Positions 39,217-49,081 of a DNA stretch of 64,000 bases are shown piece after piece; positions within the stretch are counted from its first letter, which is position 1; each line of letters begins with the position of its first letter. A program made the translations under genes and the position numbers. The notes beneath the pieces are model-generated. The model saw nothing but the letters and a program-made list of their open reading frames with translations, did no database searches and was not told the origin of the DNA. Location of the stretch: assembly GCA_009845425.1 (NCBI GenBank), contig VXZQ01000012.1, positions 310,001 through 374,000 of the forward strand. Direction: 5' to 3'. This DNA comes from Holophagales bacterium. GTDB lineage: Bacteria > Acidobacteriota > Thermoanaerobaculia > Multivoradales > Multivoraceae.

Positions 39217-39269
39217 TGAACTCGCGTCGAGTGACGCAGCGGCGGGAAGTACGGGCGCGGTCCTGCTGC

Positions 39270-39275
39270 TACATT
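39270..39275 (+). promoter_or_regulatory. Leaderless-type -10 element (TACATT) for the RNase HI gene
   Basis: TACATT ends 10 nt before the GTG at 39286. No ribosome site is seen. Confidence 0.45.
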
Positions 39276-39285
39276 CCAGGCCGTC

Positions 39286-40194
39286 GTGACCGCACAGCGC
39301 GCCGAGCGGCCGGCGCTCGTCATCTATACCGATGGCGGCGCCAGCCCGAACCCCGGGCCGGGCGGCTGGGCGGCGGTGATTCTCGAGCCGGGCGGCGACC
39401 CCCGGGAACTCGCGGGCGGCGCACCCAGCACCACCAACAACCGCATGGAACTCCAGGCGGCGATCTCCGCTCTTGCCCACCTCTCAGAACCGAGCGCGGT
39501 CGAGCTCTACACGGATTCCCAGTACGTCCGGCAGGGAATCACCTCCTGGCTCGCGCGCTGGCGAGCTCAGGGCTGGCGGCGTCGCGATGGGGGCGCGGTC
39601 AAGAACGTCGACCTGTGGCGGCGTCTGGAGGGCCTGAACCGCCGCCACCGCGTCCACTGGCACTGGGTCAAGGGTCATGCCGGCAACGAGTGGAACGAAC
39701 GGGTGGACGAACTGGCCAGCGCCGAGATCGCGGCTCGGGGCGGCGGCGCTGCCGCCGAGGCAGTTTCCGAGGAAGCGGTCCCGCCGGACAGCGCGCGGAT
39801 CTTCCTCAAGGTGCGGTGCGTCGGCCACCGCGGAGCGTGGGTCGCAGATCTGGTGACGCCCGCCGGCAAGGTCGAGCGGTCCGGTGAGTCGGAGGACACG
39901 ACGCCGAACCGGCTCGAGCTCGAGTGCGTGCTGGAGTTGCTCGGCGGCCTGCCCCCTGGGCAACCGGCTGCTGTCTACACCGCCAACGACTACGTCAGGC
40001 GCGGCGCGGCGCTCTGGATCCACGCCTGGAAGCGGAACCGGTGGCGGACCAAGAGCGGCGGGCCGGTCAAGAACGCCGAGCTCTGGCACCGGCTCGACCG
40101 CCGGCTCGAGGAGCGGCGGGTGCAGTGGCCGGCGCCGACCGGCGCTGCCGGAGAGCGGCTCAAGGAGCTGAAGGAGCGGGTGCGCGAGCTCTAG
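39286..40194 (+). CDS. rnhA: Ribonuclease HI with a second, degenerate RNase H domain
   Basis: The 302-residue product is twice the usual length. Residues 1-150 are a complete RNase HI: Asp16 in YTDGGAS, Glu55 in NRMELQA, Asp77 in YTDSQYV and Asp141 in ERVDELA, with spacings like those of the E. coli active site. Residues 170-302 repeat the fold: [17 protein letters not shown] and [18 protein letters not shown] align with the first copy, but the first, third and fourth catalytic acids are lost (Asp77 equivalent is Ala233). The enzyme removes RNA from RNA-DNA hybrids; the second domain may bind substrate. It converges with prfC, one base apart. Confidence 0.9.
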   Translation: MTAQRAERPALVIYTDGGASPNPGPGGWAAVILEPGGDPRELAGGAPSTTNNRMELQAAISALAHLSEPSAVELYTDSQYVRQGITSWLARWRAQGWRRRDGGAVKNVDLWRRLEGLNRRHRVHWHWVKGHAGNEWNERVDELASAEIAARGGGAAAEAVSEEAVPPDSARIFLKVRCVGHRGAWVADLVTPAGKVERSGESEDTTPNRLELECVLELLGGLPPGQPAAVYTANDYVRRGAALWIHAWKRNRWRTKSGGPVKNAELWHRLDRRLEERRVQWPAPTGAAGERLKELKERVREL

Positions 40195-40195
40195 C

Positions 40196-41785
<1,590 letters not shown>

Positions 41786-41810
41786 GGGTGGAGTCCTTGG
41801 CGGCGCGGGA

Positions 41811-41820
41811 GTCTATAGTC
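41811..41820. promoter_or_regulatory. Shared divergent -10 region of prfC and the dehydrogenase pair
   Basis: The sequence GTCTATAGTC reads TATAGT rightward (41814-41819, 7 nt before the dehydrogenase ATG) and TATAGA leftward (about 25 nt before the prfC ATG). Its core CTATAG is palindromic, so one site could direct both transcripts, leaderless to the right and leadered to the left. Confidence 0.45.
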
Positions 41821-41826
41821 GGGCCC

Positions 41827-43014
41827 ATGAACGATCTATCCGAGTTTCGAGAGGAGGCCCGCGCCTGGGTCGAGGGCAACGCGCCCGATTTCCTGCGCGG
41901 CAGGGCGTCCGACCCCAACGCCTGGGCCGCGGGCGGCCGCAAGGCGCCCTTCATCTACCCGGAGAGCCGCGACTGGCTGCTCGCCGCGGCCGCTCGGGGT
42001 TTCTCGGTGCCGACCTGGCCCGAGGAGTACGGCGGCGCCGGCCTCTCTCGCGATGAAGCGGCCGTCTTGCACGAGGAGATAGCGCGCCTGGCCCTGCCCT
42101 TGCCGCTGACCGGATTCGGCTACAGCATGATCGGGCCGACGCTGCTCGATCACGGCACGGAGGCGCAGAGGGCGGAACACCTGCCGAAGATCGCGCGTGG
42201 CGAGATTCGCTGGTGCCAGGGCTACTCGGAACCGAACGCGGGATCCGACCTGGCATCTCTCGCTACGTCGGCGGTGCGGGACGGCGACTTCTACGTGATC
42301 AACGGGCAGAAGATCTGGACTTCCGGCGCCGACCAGGCGGACTGGATCTTCATGCTGGTGCGGACCAATCCGGACGTCAAGAAACAGCGCGGCATCACCT
42401 TCATCCTGGTCGACATGGAGTCGCCGGGCGTCGAAGTGAGGCCGATCCGGCTGATCAGCGGCGCTTCGCCGTTCTGCGAGACGTTCTTCCACGACGTGCG
42501 GACGCCGGTCCACCAGGTCATCGGCGAGGTGAACGGCGGCTGGACGGTGGCCAAGGCGCTGCTCGGTCACGAGCGGACCTCGATCGGCGGCATGGGGCGC
42601 GGCGGCGCGAGAGCTTCGCTGCCGGAGCTGGCGCGCGACTACGTGGGTGTCGACGAGCTGGGCCGGATCGACGATCCGGCGATCCGCGAGCGGGTGACCC
42701 AGTGCGAGATGGACGCGATGTCCTACGGGCTGACGATCAAGCGTCACGGCGACGGGCTGGAGGCGGGGCACAAGCCCGGGCCGGAGAGCTCGATGTTCAA
42801 GTACTACGGGACCGAACTGAACATGCGTCGCGAAGAGCTGATGCTCTCGATCCGTGGCCCCCAGGCCCTGGGCTGGGAAGGAGAGGGCTTCGAGCCGGCC
42901 GAACTGAACCAGACCCGCACCTGGCTCCGGTCGCGCGCGAACAGCATCGAGGGCGGGACGTCGGAGGTCCAGTTGAACATCATCGCGAAGCGCGTGCTGG
43001 GGTTGCCGGACTGA
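41827..43014 (+). CDS. Acyl-CoA dehydrogenase, larger subunit of second coupled pair
   Basis: The protein has 395 residues and starts MNDLSEFREEARAWVEGNAP. It shows the ACAD order PTWPEEYGGAGLSRDEAAV, CQGYSEPNAGSDLASL for FAD/substrate contacts, INGQKIWTSGADQADWIFML, and a C-terminal SIEGGTSEVQLNIIAKRVLG, typical of actinobacterial-type FadE subunits. It resembles the 408-residue subunit at 11840-13066. The stop and next start overlap as TGATG. Together the pair should oxidise an acyl-CoA; the substrate is unknown. Confidence 0.9.
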   Translation: MNDLSEFREEARAWVEGNAPDFLRGRASDPNAWAAGGRKAPFIYPESRDWLLAAAARGFSVPTWPEEYGGAGLSRDEAAVLHEEIARLALPLPLTGFGYSMIGPTLLDHGTEAQRAEHLPKIARGEIRWCQGYSEPNAGSDLASLATSAVRDGDFYVINGQKIWTSGADQADWIFMLVRTNPDVKKQRGITFILVDMESPGVEVRPIRLISGASPFCETFFHDVRTPVHQVIGEVNGGWTVAKALLGHERTSIGGMGRGGARASLPELARDYVGVDELGRIDDPAIRERVTQCEMDAMSYGLTIKRHGDGLEAGHKPGPESSMFKYYGTELNMRREELMLSIRGPQALGWEGEGFEPAELNQTRTWLRSRANSIEGGTSEVQLNIIAKRVLGLPD

Positions 43015-44150
43015 TGGCTCCGCTGGTTCTCACCGCTCCCCAGAACATGCTGGCGCGGACGGCCGCCGAGCTGGTCCAGAAGCACGGCGGCGTCGACCGC
43101 CAGCGGACACTCCGGGACGAGGGCGCCGAACTCGGCTACAGCCCCGAAGTCTGGGCCGAGATGGCGGACCTGGGCTGGCTGGGGATTCCCTTCGCGGAGG
43201 CGCACGGCGGCCTCGGCATGGGCATGGCCGAGACGGTGCTGATCACGGAGGCGATGGGCCGCGGCCTGGCGCCCGAGCCGTTCGTGTCGGCGGTCGTCTT
43301 CGCGGGCGGGCTGCTTGCGGACGCCGGCAACGTGGAGCAGCAGGCTGAGTGGCTGCCGCGGCTGATCGATGGAGAGAAGCGCCTGGCGCCGGCGCTGCTC
43401 GAAGCGGGAAGCAGGTACGGGCTCGACCGGGTCGAAACCAGGGCGCAGGCGAACGGCGACGGCTGGTCGCTTTCGGGCGAGAAAGTCCAGGTGGTCGGCG
43501 GCGTCGGCGCCGACGGTTTCCTGATCGCGGCCCGAACGGAGGGCGGCGACGACGGCCTGACGCTCTTCCTCGTGCCGGCGACGGCGGACGGCCTCGAGGT
43601 GGTGGCGCAGACGCGGGTCGACTCCCGCAACTCGGCGATCGTCCGGTTGAGCGATGTTCACGTGGCGGCCGGCACCGTCCTGGGCGAGGTCGGCGGCGGT
43701 CTGGAACCGCTCGGACGGGCGGTGGACCGGGCCACGGTCGCCGTCTGCGGCGAGATGCTCGGGGTGATGACGGAAGCCTTCGAGCGGACGATCGAGTACC
43801 TCAAGTCGCGCAGCCAGTTCGGCGTTCTGATCGGCACTTTCCAGGCGCTCAAGCATCGGGCGGCGAAGATGTTCATCGAGATCGAGCTGTCGCGTTCCGC
43901 CGTCATGTCGGCGGCGCGGGCGCTCGACGAAGACAGCGACGACGCGGAACTCCAGGTCTCGAACGCCAAGGCGCGCTGCTCGGACGCCCTGATCCTTGTG
44001 ACCAACGAGGCGCTGCAGATGCACGGCGGCATCGGCATGACGGACGAGCACGACATCGGCCTGTTCATGAAGCGGGCCCGGGCGCTCGAGTTCGCCTTCG
44101 GCGACGCCGCCTTCCACCGCCAGCGCTTCGCCCGCCTGCGCGGCTTCTGA
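43014..44150 (+). CDS. Acyl-CoA dehydrogenase, smaller subunit of second coupled pair
   Basis: The ATG at 43014 shares a base with the upstream stop and gives 378 residues. Features are IPFAEAHGGLGMGMAETVLI near 58, a helical region KSRSQFGVLIGTFQALKHRA near 265, and LQMHGGIGMTDEHDIGLFMK near 340, typical of ACAD C-terminal domains. The FAD-contact segment around residues 120-145 is weak, as in the smaller subunit of the first pair. Gene order is larger-then-smaller here and reversed in the first pair, so the two pairs are not a simple segmental copy. Confidence 0.9.
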   Translation: MAPLVLTAPQNMLARTAAELVQKHGGVDRQRTLRDEGAELGYSPEVWAEMADLGWLGIPFAEAHGGLGMGMAETVLITEAMGRGLAPEPFVSAVVFAGGLLADAGNVEQQAEWLPRLIDGEKRLAPALLEAGSRYGLDRVETRAQANGDGWSLSGEKVQVVGGVGADGFLIAARTEGGDDGLTLFLVPATADGLEVVAQTRVDSRNSAIVRLSDVHVAAGTVLGEVGGGLEPLGRAVDRATVAVCGEMLGVMTEAFERTIEYLKSRSQFGVLIGTFQALKHRAAKMFIEIELSRSAVMSAARALDEDSDDAELQVSNAKARCSDALILVTNEALQMHGGIGMTDEHDIGLFMKRARALEFAFGDAAFHRQRFARLRGF

Positions 44151-44156
44151 TCTGCA

Positions 44157-44174
44157 CCCGCCCGGCTGGGCGGG
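44157..44174. terminator. GC-rich hairpin between convergent genes
   Basis: A perfect 7-bp stem (CCCGCCC/GGGCGGG) with a 4-base loop lies 7 nt after the dehydrogenase stop and 37 nt beyond the TonB receptor stop on the other strand. No U-tract follows on either strand, so it is at best a non-canonical bidirectional terminator or an RNA-stabilising hairpin. Confidence 0.4.
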
Positions 44175-44210
44175 CTGGAGAGTTTCGAGCGGGTGACGGT
44201 GGGCTGCGAT

Positions 44211-47200
44211 CTAGAGTTCGAACCGCAGGCCGATGCTGAGGATCCGGCCCAGGGGGTTGTGGGTCGACGGGTCGTAGTTGATCTGGCGGAAGACGCGGGG
44301 TGGATCCTGGTCGCCGAGATTGAGGATCGAGGCGAAGAGCGTGGCCTTGTCCCCGGGGATGGACCAGGAAACGTGGAGGTCGTGGGTGGCGAAGGCGTCG
44401 ATGGGGTAGTTGTCTCCCCACGGGGCGGGGGCGTCGTGGACGTAGGAATCCGTGTAGTTCAGGTTCCAGCGGCCGGTGAAGGGGCCGAACGTGTAGCCGG
44501 CGAAGAGGCGGCCCTTGAACTCCGGGAGCGCCCGGGCGAGGGAGGTGTCGTAGTTCAGCCTGCCCTTCGCGTCGTAGGGCTTGCCGAGTTCCCAGCCGTC
44601 GATGCGCCAGGACAGGGTGGTCGTGCCTGAGGCGCCCAGGGTCAGACGTCCCGGGCCCGCGCTGGTCTGGAAGTCGGCGCGGAAGTCGATGCCGTCGGTC
44701 TCGATGTCCGGACCGTTGACGATCCGGACCGCGAGCGTGTCGAGGTTCTCGAGGCTGGGAACGTCGCCGCTGATGGTCAGCCCGTCGAACCAGGGCGAAG
44801 TCTCGTCGCACAGTGGATGGTTCGCGGGCGGGCAGGCGAGGCCGAGAATGGAGTTGAAGGGCTGGATGACGAGCGGGTCGGTGAAGTCGTAGCGCCAGTA
44901 GTCGACGGTGGCGAAGAAGCGGCCGCTGCCGCCGCCGACGCCGCGCTCGAACACCAGACCCGTGTTGAGCGTCGTGGCCGACTCCGGGTCGAGTGCCGGA
45001 TCGCCGTGGATGTGGATCGGCTTGAACGTGCCGATGCGACCGATAAAGAAGCGCGAGGTGTCGGCGATTCCGTCGATCGTCTGGTTGAGTGTCGGCCCGC
45101 GGAAGGTGGTGCCGAAGGAGCCGCGCAGGGCCAGCGCGTCGGTGGCCTGCCAGCGCAGCGCGAACTTGGGGTCCAGGCTCGAGCCGACGTCTCCGCCGTA
45201 GTCCTCGAATCGGAGCGACACCTGGCTTTCGACCGAGGGGGCGAGCGGCAGCGAGAGTTCGCCGAACACGGAGCCGATCCCGCGATTGTCCTTGAGCGGG
45301 AAGGACGGGGGCAGGTAGGCGAACACTCCCTCGCGTTTCTCGCACGATGTGACCTCCGGGCCGCCCGGGCAGGGGTAGATCGCGATGTCGTGCAGGGCGC
45401 CGCCTCGCGGTGTCGGCGCGCCGACCGTGTAGGGCCGCAACTCGTAGGCTTCGCCGCGCCACTGGACGCCGGCCGCGTACTCCGCCGCGCCGCCGGGGAG
45501 GCTCCAGTCGAGCAGGCCGCTCGCCACCGCTTCCACGACGAGCAGGGACGTCTCGCCCCGGTTGCCGAGGATCGTCGTCAGGTAGTCGTGCAGGGGGCCA
45601 TTGTCGAACGCCGGGTCGTAGTCGGGGTTCGAGGCGTTCGGCACCAGAGGATGGGGGCTGATCGAGTTGGAGAACGGGATCCAGTAGCGGCAGTCGCCCT
45701 GGCCCGCGTGCCGGCGCAGGGTGTCCAGGGAGAAACTCAGGTTGCCGCCCGCGTCGTACTCGTTCGGCACCTGTTCCTCGCAGGCAAGGCCGCCGAGACC
45801 GGCCAGCGCGCGACGGGCGCGGTAGTGGAGGGCGTCGCCGTCCTCGAACCTGCGATCGGCGCTCGACCAGGAGGCGCGGAACGCCCAGAGGGTCTCGCCC
45901 GTCACCCCCTCGAGGTCGAACGCGAACCGTTCCGTGTGGGACTCGCGGATGTGGCTCCGCAGGGGCCCCTCCTGGCCGAACATCCGGCCCCGGATCCACG
46001 CCACTTCCTGCCAGGCGGGGTCGATTCCCGCCGCGTCCTGGGCGCCGCCGTCTCCCTGCCAACCGCACCAGGGGGCGTCGCAGAAGGCGTAGGCGAGGTA
46101 CAGCTCCGGGTAGAGCCGTGCCATGTCGACCAGCCCCGGGTTGTTCGCCCGCACGGAACGGGTGAGATCGACGACCTTGTTCGGCGGATAGCCCGGCGAG
46201 GTCTGCCAGGAAGGCACGTCGCCCCTGGCGAACAGAACCTCGGCGCCGATATGCCAGCCGCCCTCCGTGTCCCAGGAGGCTTCCGTGAACCACTGACCAC
46301 GTCGCGTGTCCTGAACCAGGTTGTCGAACGGCGTGTACTGGACCCGGCAGAGGGGGCTGTCGGGGCTGCTGACCGCGCCGCCGACAAGCTCGCAGTTCGG
46401 GTCGCGGATCGCCGGCGCGCCCGAGAGCGGATAGAACACGGCCGGCCGTCCGGTCCCTGACCAGCCGCCCCGGGGATTGTCGGCGTAGGGGCGAATGGCC
46501 CAGTCGCGGTCGCGGAGCCGGATCGGACTCCGCCGCGAGAGACCGAGCGAACTCACCACGTGACCACGGCCATCGCCGAACGGTCCGCCGCCGAGAAGGC
46601 CGACCTCGCCGTCGCCGTTCGAACCGTCGATCACGCTGTGCTTGCCCTCGAACGACAGACCGTCGAAGTGGCTTCGGGTGATCACGTTCATCACGCCGGC
46701 GATGGCGTCCGAGCCGTAGGTCGCGGCGCCGCCGTCACGCAGGAACTCGACCTGCTCGACCGCCACCATGGGCAGGACGCTCGTGTCGACGATGAGCTGC
46801 GCCTGGTCCGGGATGGCGCCTGGAGACCAGGTCAGGCGGTCGCCGTTGAGCAGTACCAGGGATCGGCTCGGTCCAAGGCCGCGCAGGTTGAGCGTCGAGC
46901 GATCCTCGTTGGTGCGCGCGCCGAACTGGTCGGACTCGAGGTCGGCGCCGAGGCTGAACGAGAGGTTGCGGATCACGCCGAGCATGCTGGGCGAGCCTTC
47001 CGCCTCCAGGTCTTCGCGGGACAGGACGGAGACGGGCTGCGCGGCGTCCTCGGGGGTGCCCGGAATCCAGGAGCCGGTGACCGTGACCGTGTGACTGAAG
47101 GTCTCGACTTCGTGAGAGTGGTGTTCGTGGGAGTGCCCGGTCTCCTCCGCGCCCGCGTGTTCATGCTCGTTCTCCTCGCCGGGAGTCGGCCGCTCCTCCT

Positions 47201-47279
47201 GGGCCTCTCCGGGAGCGGAGCACAGGAGACAGAGAAAGATGAGCGGCGCCGTGAAGCGTCGCCGCCGGAGCCTTGTCAA
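44211..47279 (-). CDS. TonB-dependent outer-membrane receptor with His-rich N terminus (paralog 1)
   Basis: The TTG at 47279 overlaps the upstream stop as TTGA and gives 1022 residues. After a signal peptide (to about 26) a His-rich segment (His39, 41, 49, 51, 53, 54, 56, 63) precedes the plug, which has HTVTVTGSWIPGTPEDAAQP and GGAATYGSDAIAGVMNVITR. The 22-strand barrel fills the rest and ends in LSIGLRFEL, with a hydrophobic C-terminal residue as usual. It imports a ligand across the outer membrane with TonB energy. The His cluster suggests metal or metal-chelate sensing, an inference. It is closely related to the receptor at 49081-52143. Confidence 0.92.
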   Translation of the reverse strand: MTRLRRRRFTAPLIFLCLLCSAPGEAQEERPTPGEENEHEHAGAEETGHSHEHHSHEVETFSHTVTVTGSWIPGTPEDAAQPVSVLSREDLEAEGSPSMLGVIRNLSFSLGADLESDQFGARTNEDRSTLNLRGLGPSRSLVLLNGDRLTWSPGAIPDQAQLIVDTSVLPMVAVEQVEFLRDGGAATYGSDAIAGVMNVITRSHFDGLSFEGKHSVIDGSNGDGEVGLLGGGPFGDGRGHVVSSLGLSRRSPIRLRDRDWAIRPYADNPRGGWSGTGRPAVFYPLSGAPAIRDPNCELVGGAVSSPDSPLCRVQYTPFDNLVQDTRRGQWFTEASWDTEGGWHIGAEVLFARGDVPSWQTSPGYPPNKVVDLTRSVRANNPGLVDMARLYPELYLAYAFCDAPWCGWQGDGGAQDAAGIDPAWQEVAWIRGRMFGQEGPLRSHIRESHTERFAFDLEGVTGETLWAFRASWSSADRRFEDGDALHYRARRALAGLGGLACEEQVPNEYDAGGNLSFSLDTLRRHAGQGDCRYWIPFSNSISPHPLVPNASNPDYDPAFDNGPLHDYLTTILGNRGETSLLVVEAVASGLLDWSLPGGAAEYAAGVQWRGEAYELRPYTVGAPTPRGGALHDIAIYPCPGGPEVTSCEKREGVFAYLPPSFPLKDNRGIGSVFGELSLPLAPSVESQVSLRFEDYGGDVGSSLDPKFALRWQATDALALRGSFGTTFRGPTLNQTIDGIADTSRFFIGRIGTFKPIHIHGDPALDPESATTLNTGLVFERGVGGGSGRFFATVDYWRYDFTDPLVIQPFNSILGLACPPANHPLCDETSPWFDGLTISGDVPSLENLDTLAVRIVNGPDIETDGIDFRADFQTSAGPGRLTLGASGTTTLSWRIDGWELGKPYDAKGRLNYDTSLARALPEFKGRLFAGYTFGPFTGRWNLNYTDSYVHDAPAPWGDNYPIDAFATHDLHVSWSIPGDKATLFASILNLGDQDPPRVFRQINYDPSTHNPLGRILSIGLRFEL

Positions 47280-47782
47280 CTGACGATGCGACGCGGGTTC
47301 ATGCCCGAGCAGCCGTCATGCCTTGCCGCGGTGGAGCAGCGCCCCGTGTAGCAGGAGTCGCCAGCGAAACCCTGCGGGCGCACGTTCCGAATCCAGCGTT
47401 CGACGTTGGCCTGGACCTCGGCCGCGCTCTGGCCGTGCTCCGTGATGAGCACCTTCGACAGGCCCCACCAGGCCCGTCCCAGGTTGCACTGGCAGCAGCA
47501 CGTGTAAGCCGAGCGGTCGCTGCAGCAGGGGGCGGGAATTGGCGTCAGAGCGGCGCGCTTGATCTCCTCCTGCTCAGGGGTCAGAACGATCTCCGCGTCG
47601 TAGGCGATCAGCCGCTCCATCGGCAGGGCAAGGAGCGTGGCAACGGGGTCGTCTCCGGCCGCGGCCGCGGCCGCGGCCACGGGCGCCGGCGGTGAGTTGC
47701 CGCAGCCCCAGGCGGCGAACACGCCGACAAGAAGGACGGCCGCGATGGCGTGAAGGCGGAGACGATCGGTGCGGCGAGTCAT
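47276..47782 (-). CDS. Cysteine-rich exported protein, probable lipoprotein, function unknown
   Basis: The 168-residue protein has a basic, hydrophobic N terminus and a possible lipobox (AAWGC, Cys27; Trp at -2 is unusual). After an Ala-rich linker come six clustered cysteines (86, 87, 95, 96, 97, 99) in PAPCCSDRSAYTCCCQCN, then GRAWWGLSKVLI, and three late ones (144, 149, 158). I do not recognise a named family. The clustering suggests metal binding or disulfides outside the cytoplasm. It lies between the CHAT protein gene (21 bp gap) and the receptor (overlap TTGA), so the three are probably co-translated. Confidence 0.75.
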   Translation of the reverse strand: MTRRTDRLRLHAIAAVLLVGVFAAWGCGNSPPAPVAAAAAAAGDDPVATLLALPMERLIAYDAEIVLTPEQEEIKRAALTPIPAPCCSDRSAYTCCCQCNLGRAWWGLSKVLITEHGQSAAEVQANVERWIRNVRPQGFAGDSCYTGRCSTAARHDGCSGMNPRRIVS

Positions 47783-47803
47783 GGCGGGGATTCTACGCTT
47801 GTC

Positions 47804-49081
47804 TCAACCGCAGGCATTTGCCGAACCCAGGTAGACCCGGTAGCCGGCCCAGAAGTACGGATGGGCGGCGTCGAACTCCACGGGGTCCCGGCCTTCGCCC
47901 TGGTCGAAGCGAAGCGGCTCGGCAAGGAGCCGGCGCTGCGCGTCTCGGAGCGCTGCGGCCGTGGGCGTTCTCCCGGCCAGGTTGCCGTAGAAGCTGCCGA
48001 ACAGGTGCGTGGCGGACTCGTCGATGACCGGCCACAACGACGCGACGACCGAACCCGCTCCCGCGGCGCCGAAGGCTCTGACGAACGGGCCGGGGCCAAT
48101 CCCGCGGTCTTCCGTGTCCAGGCCGGAAAGGACGACCAGCGCCTCGGGTTCGAGCGCGAGTCTCGACGCCAGTTCGCCGGCGGTCACGGAAATGGCCTGC
48201 TCGTCGTACTCCTCGGGGGAGAGCAGCAGGGCTGAACGGTCGGCGTTGCCCGGGTCGATCCTTGCCTCGACCGCCAGGTGCAGGAACCGGACGGCGTAGC
48301 TCTCGGCCGACTCCCAGAAGAGGGCGGGCGAGGCGGCCTGACCGAAGCGGGACACCACCGGCAAGCCCAGCGCGCGGATCGTGCCTGCCTGATTGCGGCG
48401 CGCGGCATGCTGGCGCCAGGAGATGCCACCGTCACTCATGGAGGCGCCGAGCGGTCGTGCCGGGGGGCGGTAGACGGCGTCGGCGATCGCCAGCGCTACA
48501 GGCCTTTCGACCGCCGGCGGGTCGTCGGCAGCGCCGGAACGCAGGTCCGGATCGACCCAGCACAGAGTCCGCGTTTCGACCAGATAGCGGCCCTGAGGAT
48601 CGATCGACCGGGGCGACCGAATGATGCCGAAGGGAAGGTCGCTGAGCGGCCCGTCCGCTGACAGGACGAGATGCGAGACATTCCCGAGCTGTTCGGCAAT
48701 CGGGCCAAGCAGGATGTCTCCCAGGTCATCGCCGAGGCGGACGATCCGACCAAGGGAAGCCGGTGGCCGGATCAGCGAGAGTTCGCGGACCTCCGCGACG
48801 AGAGGCTGCAGATCCGCGGCGTTCGCGTTCAGGCTCAGTACAACCGGATCGTCGCCTGGCCCGGGAACGAAGGTCAGGCGCACGGGACGGCCGGGAGCGG
48901 CGTCGTACACCAGGGTCGCGACGCCGTCGCTGGTCGGCCGGAAGAGGTCGGCGAGAGACGATCGATCTTCACCGGTCTGGGGATGAACGGTTGGCCCGCT
49001 GGTGATCGACAGATTCAGGATCGTCGCGCCGGCCCACGCGGCGGGCGACATCCACCTCCCCGGTGTCTTGCCAGTCGTCAT
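47804..49081 (-). CDS. CHAT-domain protein lacking the catalytic His and Cys
   Basis: The 425-residue protein has the C-terminal CHAT fold: SVVASLWPVIDESATHLFGS, AALRDAQRRLL and a terminal HPYFWAGYRVYLG are hallmarks. Active CHAT peptidases have a His in an ATHG-type motif and a Cys in an SACET-type motif; here these read HLAVEA (about residue 268) and LSGLDTED (about 317), so both residues are absent. It is probably a pseudoprotease or binding domain. No signal peptide is obvious. The start shares one base with the stop of the receptor gene (TGATG), placing it second in the four-gene operon. Confidence 0.85.
   Translation of the reverse strand: MTTGKTPGRWMSPAAWAGATILNLSITSGPTVHPQTGEDRSSLADLFRPTSDGVATLVYDAAPGRPVRLTFVPGPGDDPVVLSLNANAADLQPLVAEVRELSLIRPPASLGRIVRLGDDLGDILLGPIAEQLGNVSHLVLSADGPLSDLPFGIIRSPRSIDPQGRYLVETRTLCWVDPDLRSGAADDPPAVERPVALAIADAVYRPPARPLGASMSDGGISWRQHAARRNQAGTIRALGLPVVSRFGQAASPALFWESAESYAVRFLHLAVEARIDPGNADRSALLLSPEEYDEQAISVTAGELASRLALEPEALVVLSGLDTEDRGIGPGPFVRAFGAAGAGSVVASLWPVIDESATHLFGSFYGNLAGRTPTAAALRDAQRRLLAEPLRFDQGEGRDPVEFDAAHPYFWAGYRVYLGSANACG

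Noticed and set aside
44157..44174. Canonical rho-independent terminator
   Set aside because: The stem is perfect but there is no U-tract on either strand, so I list it only as a weak terminator.
44065..46293. 742-codon open frame on the minus strand
   Set aside because: It runs in a different frame of the first receptor gene and is dominated by Arg and Pro.
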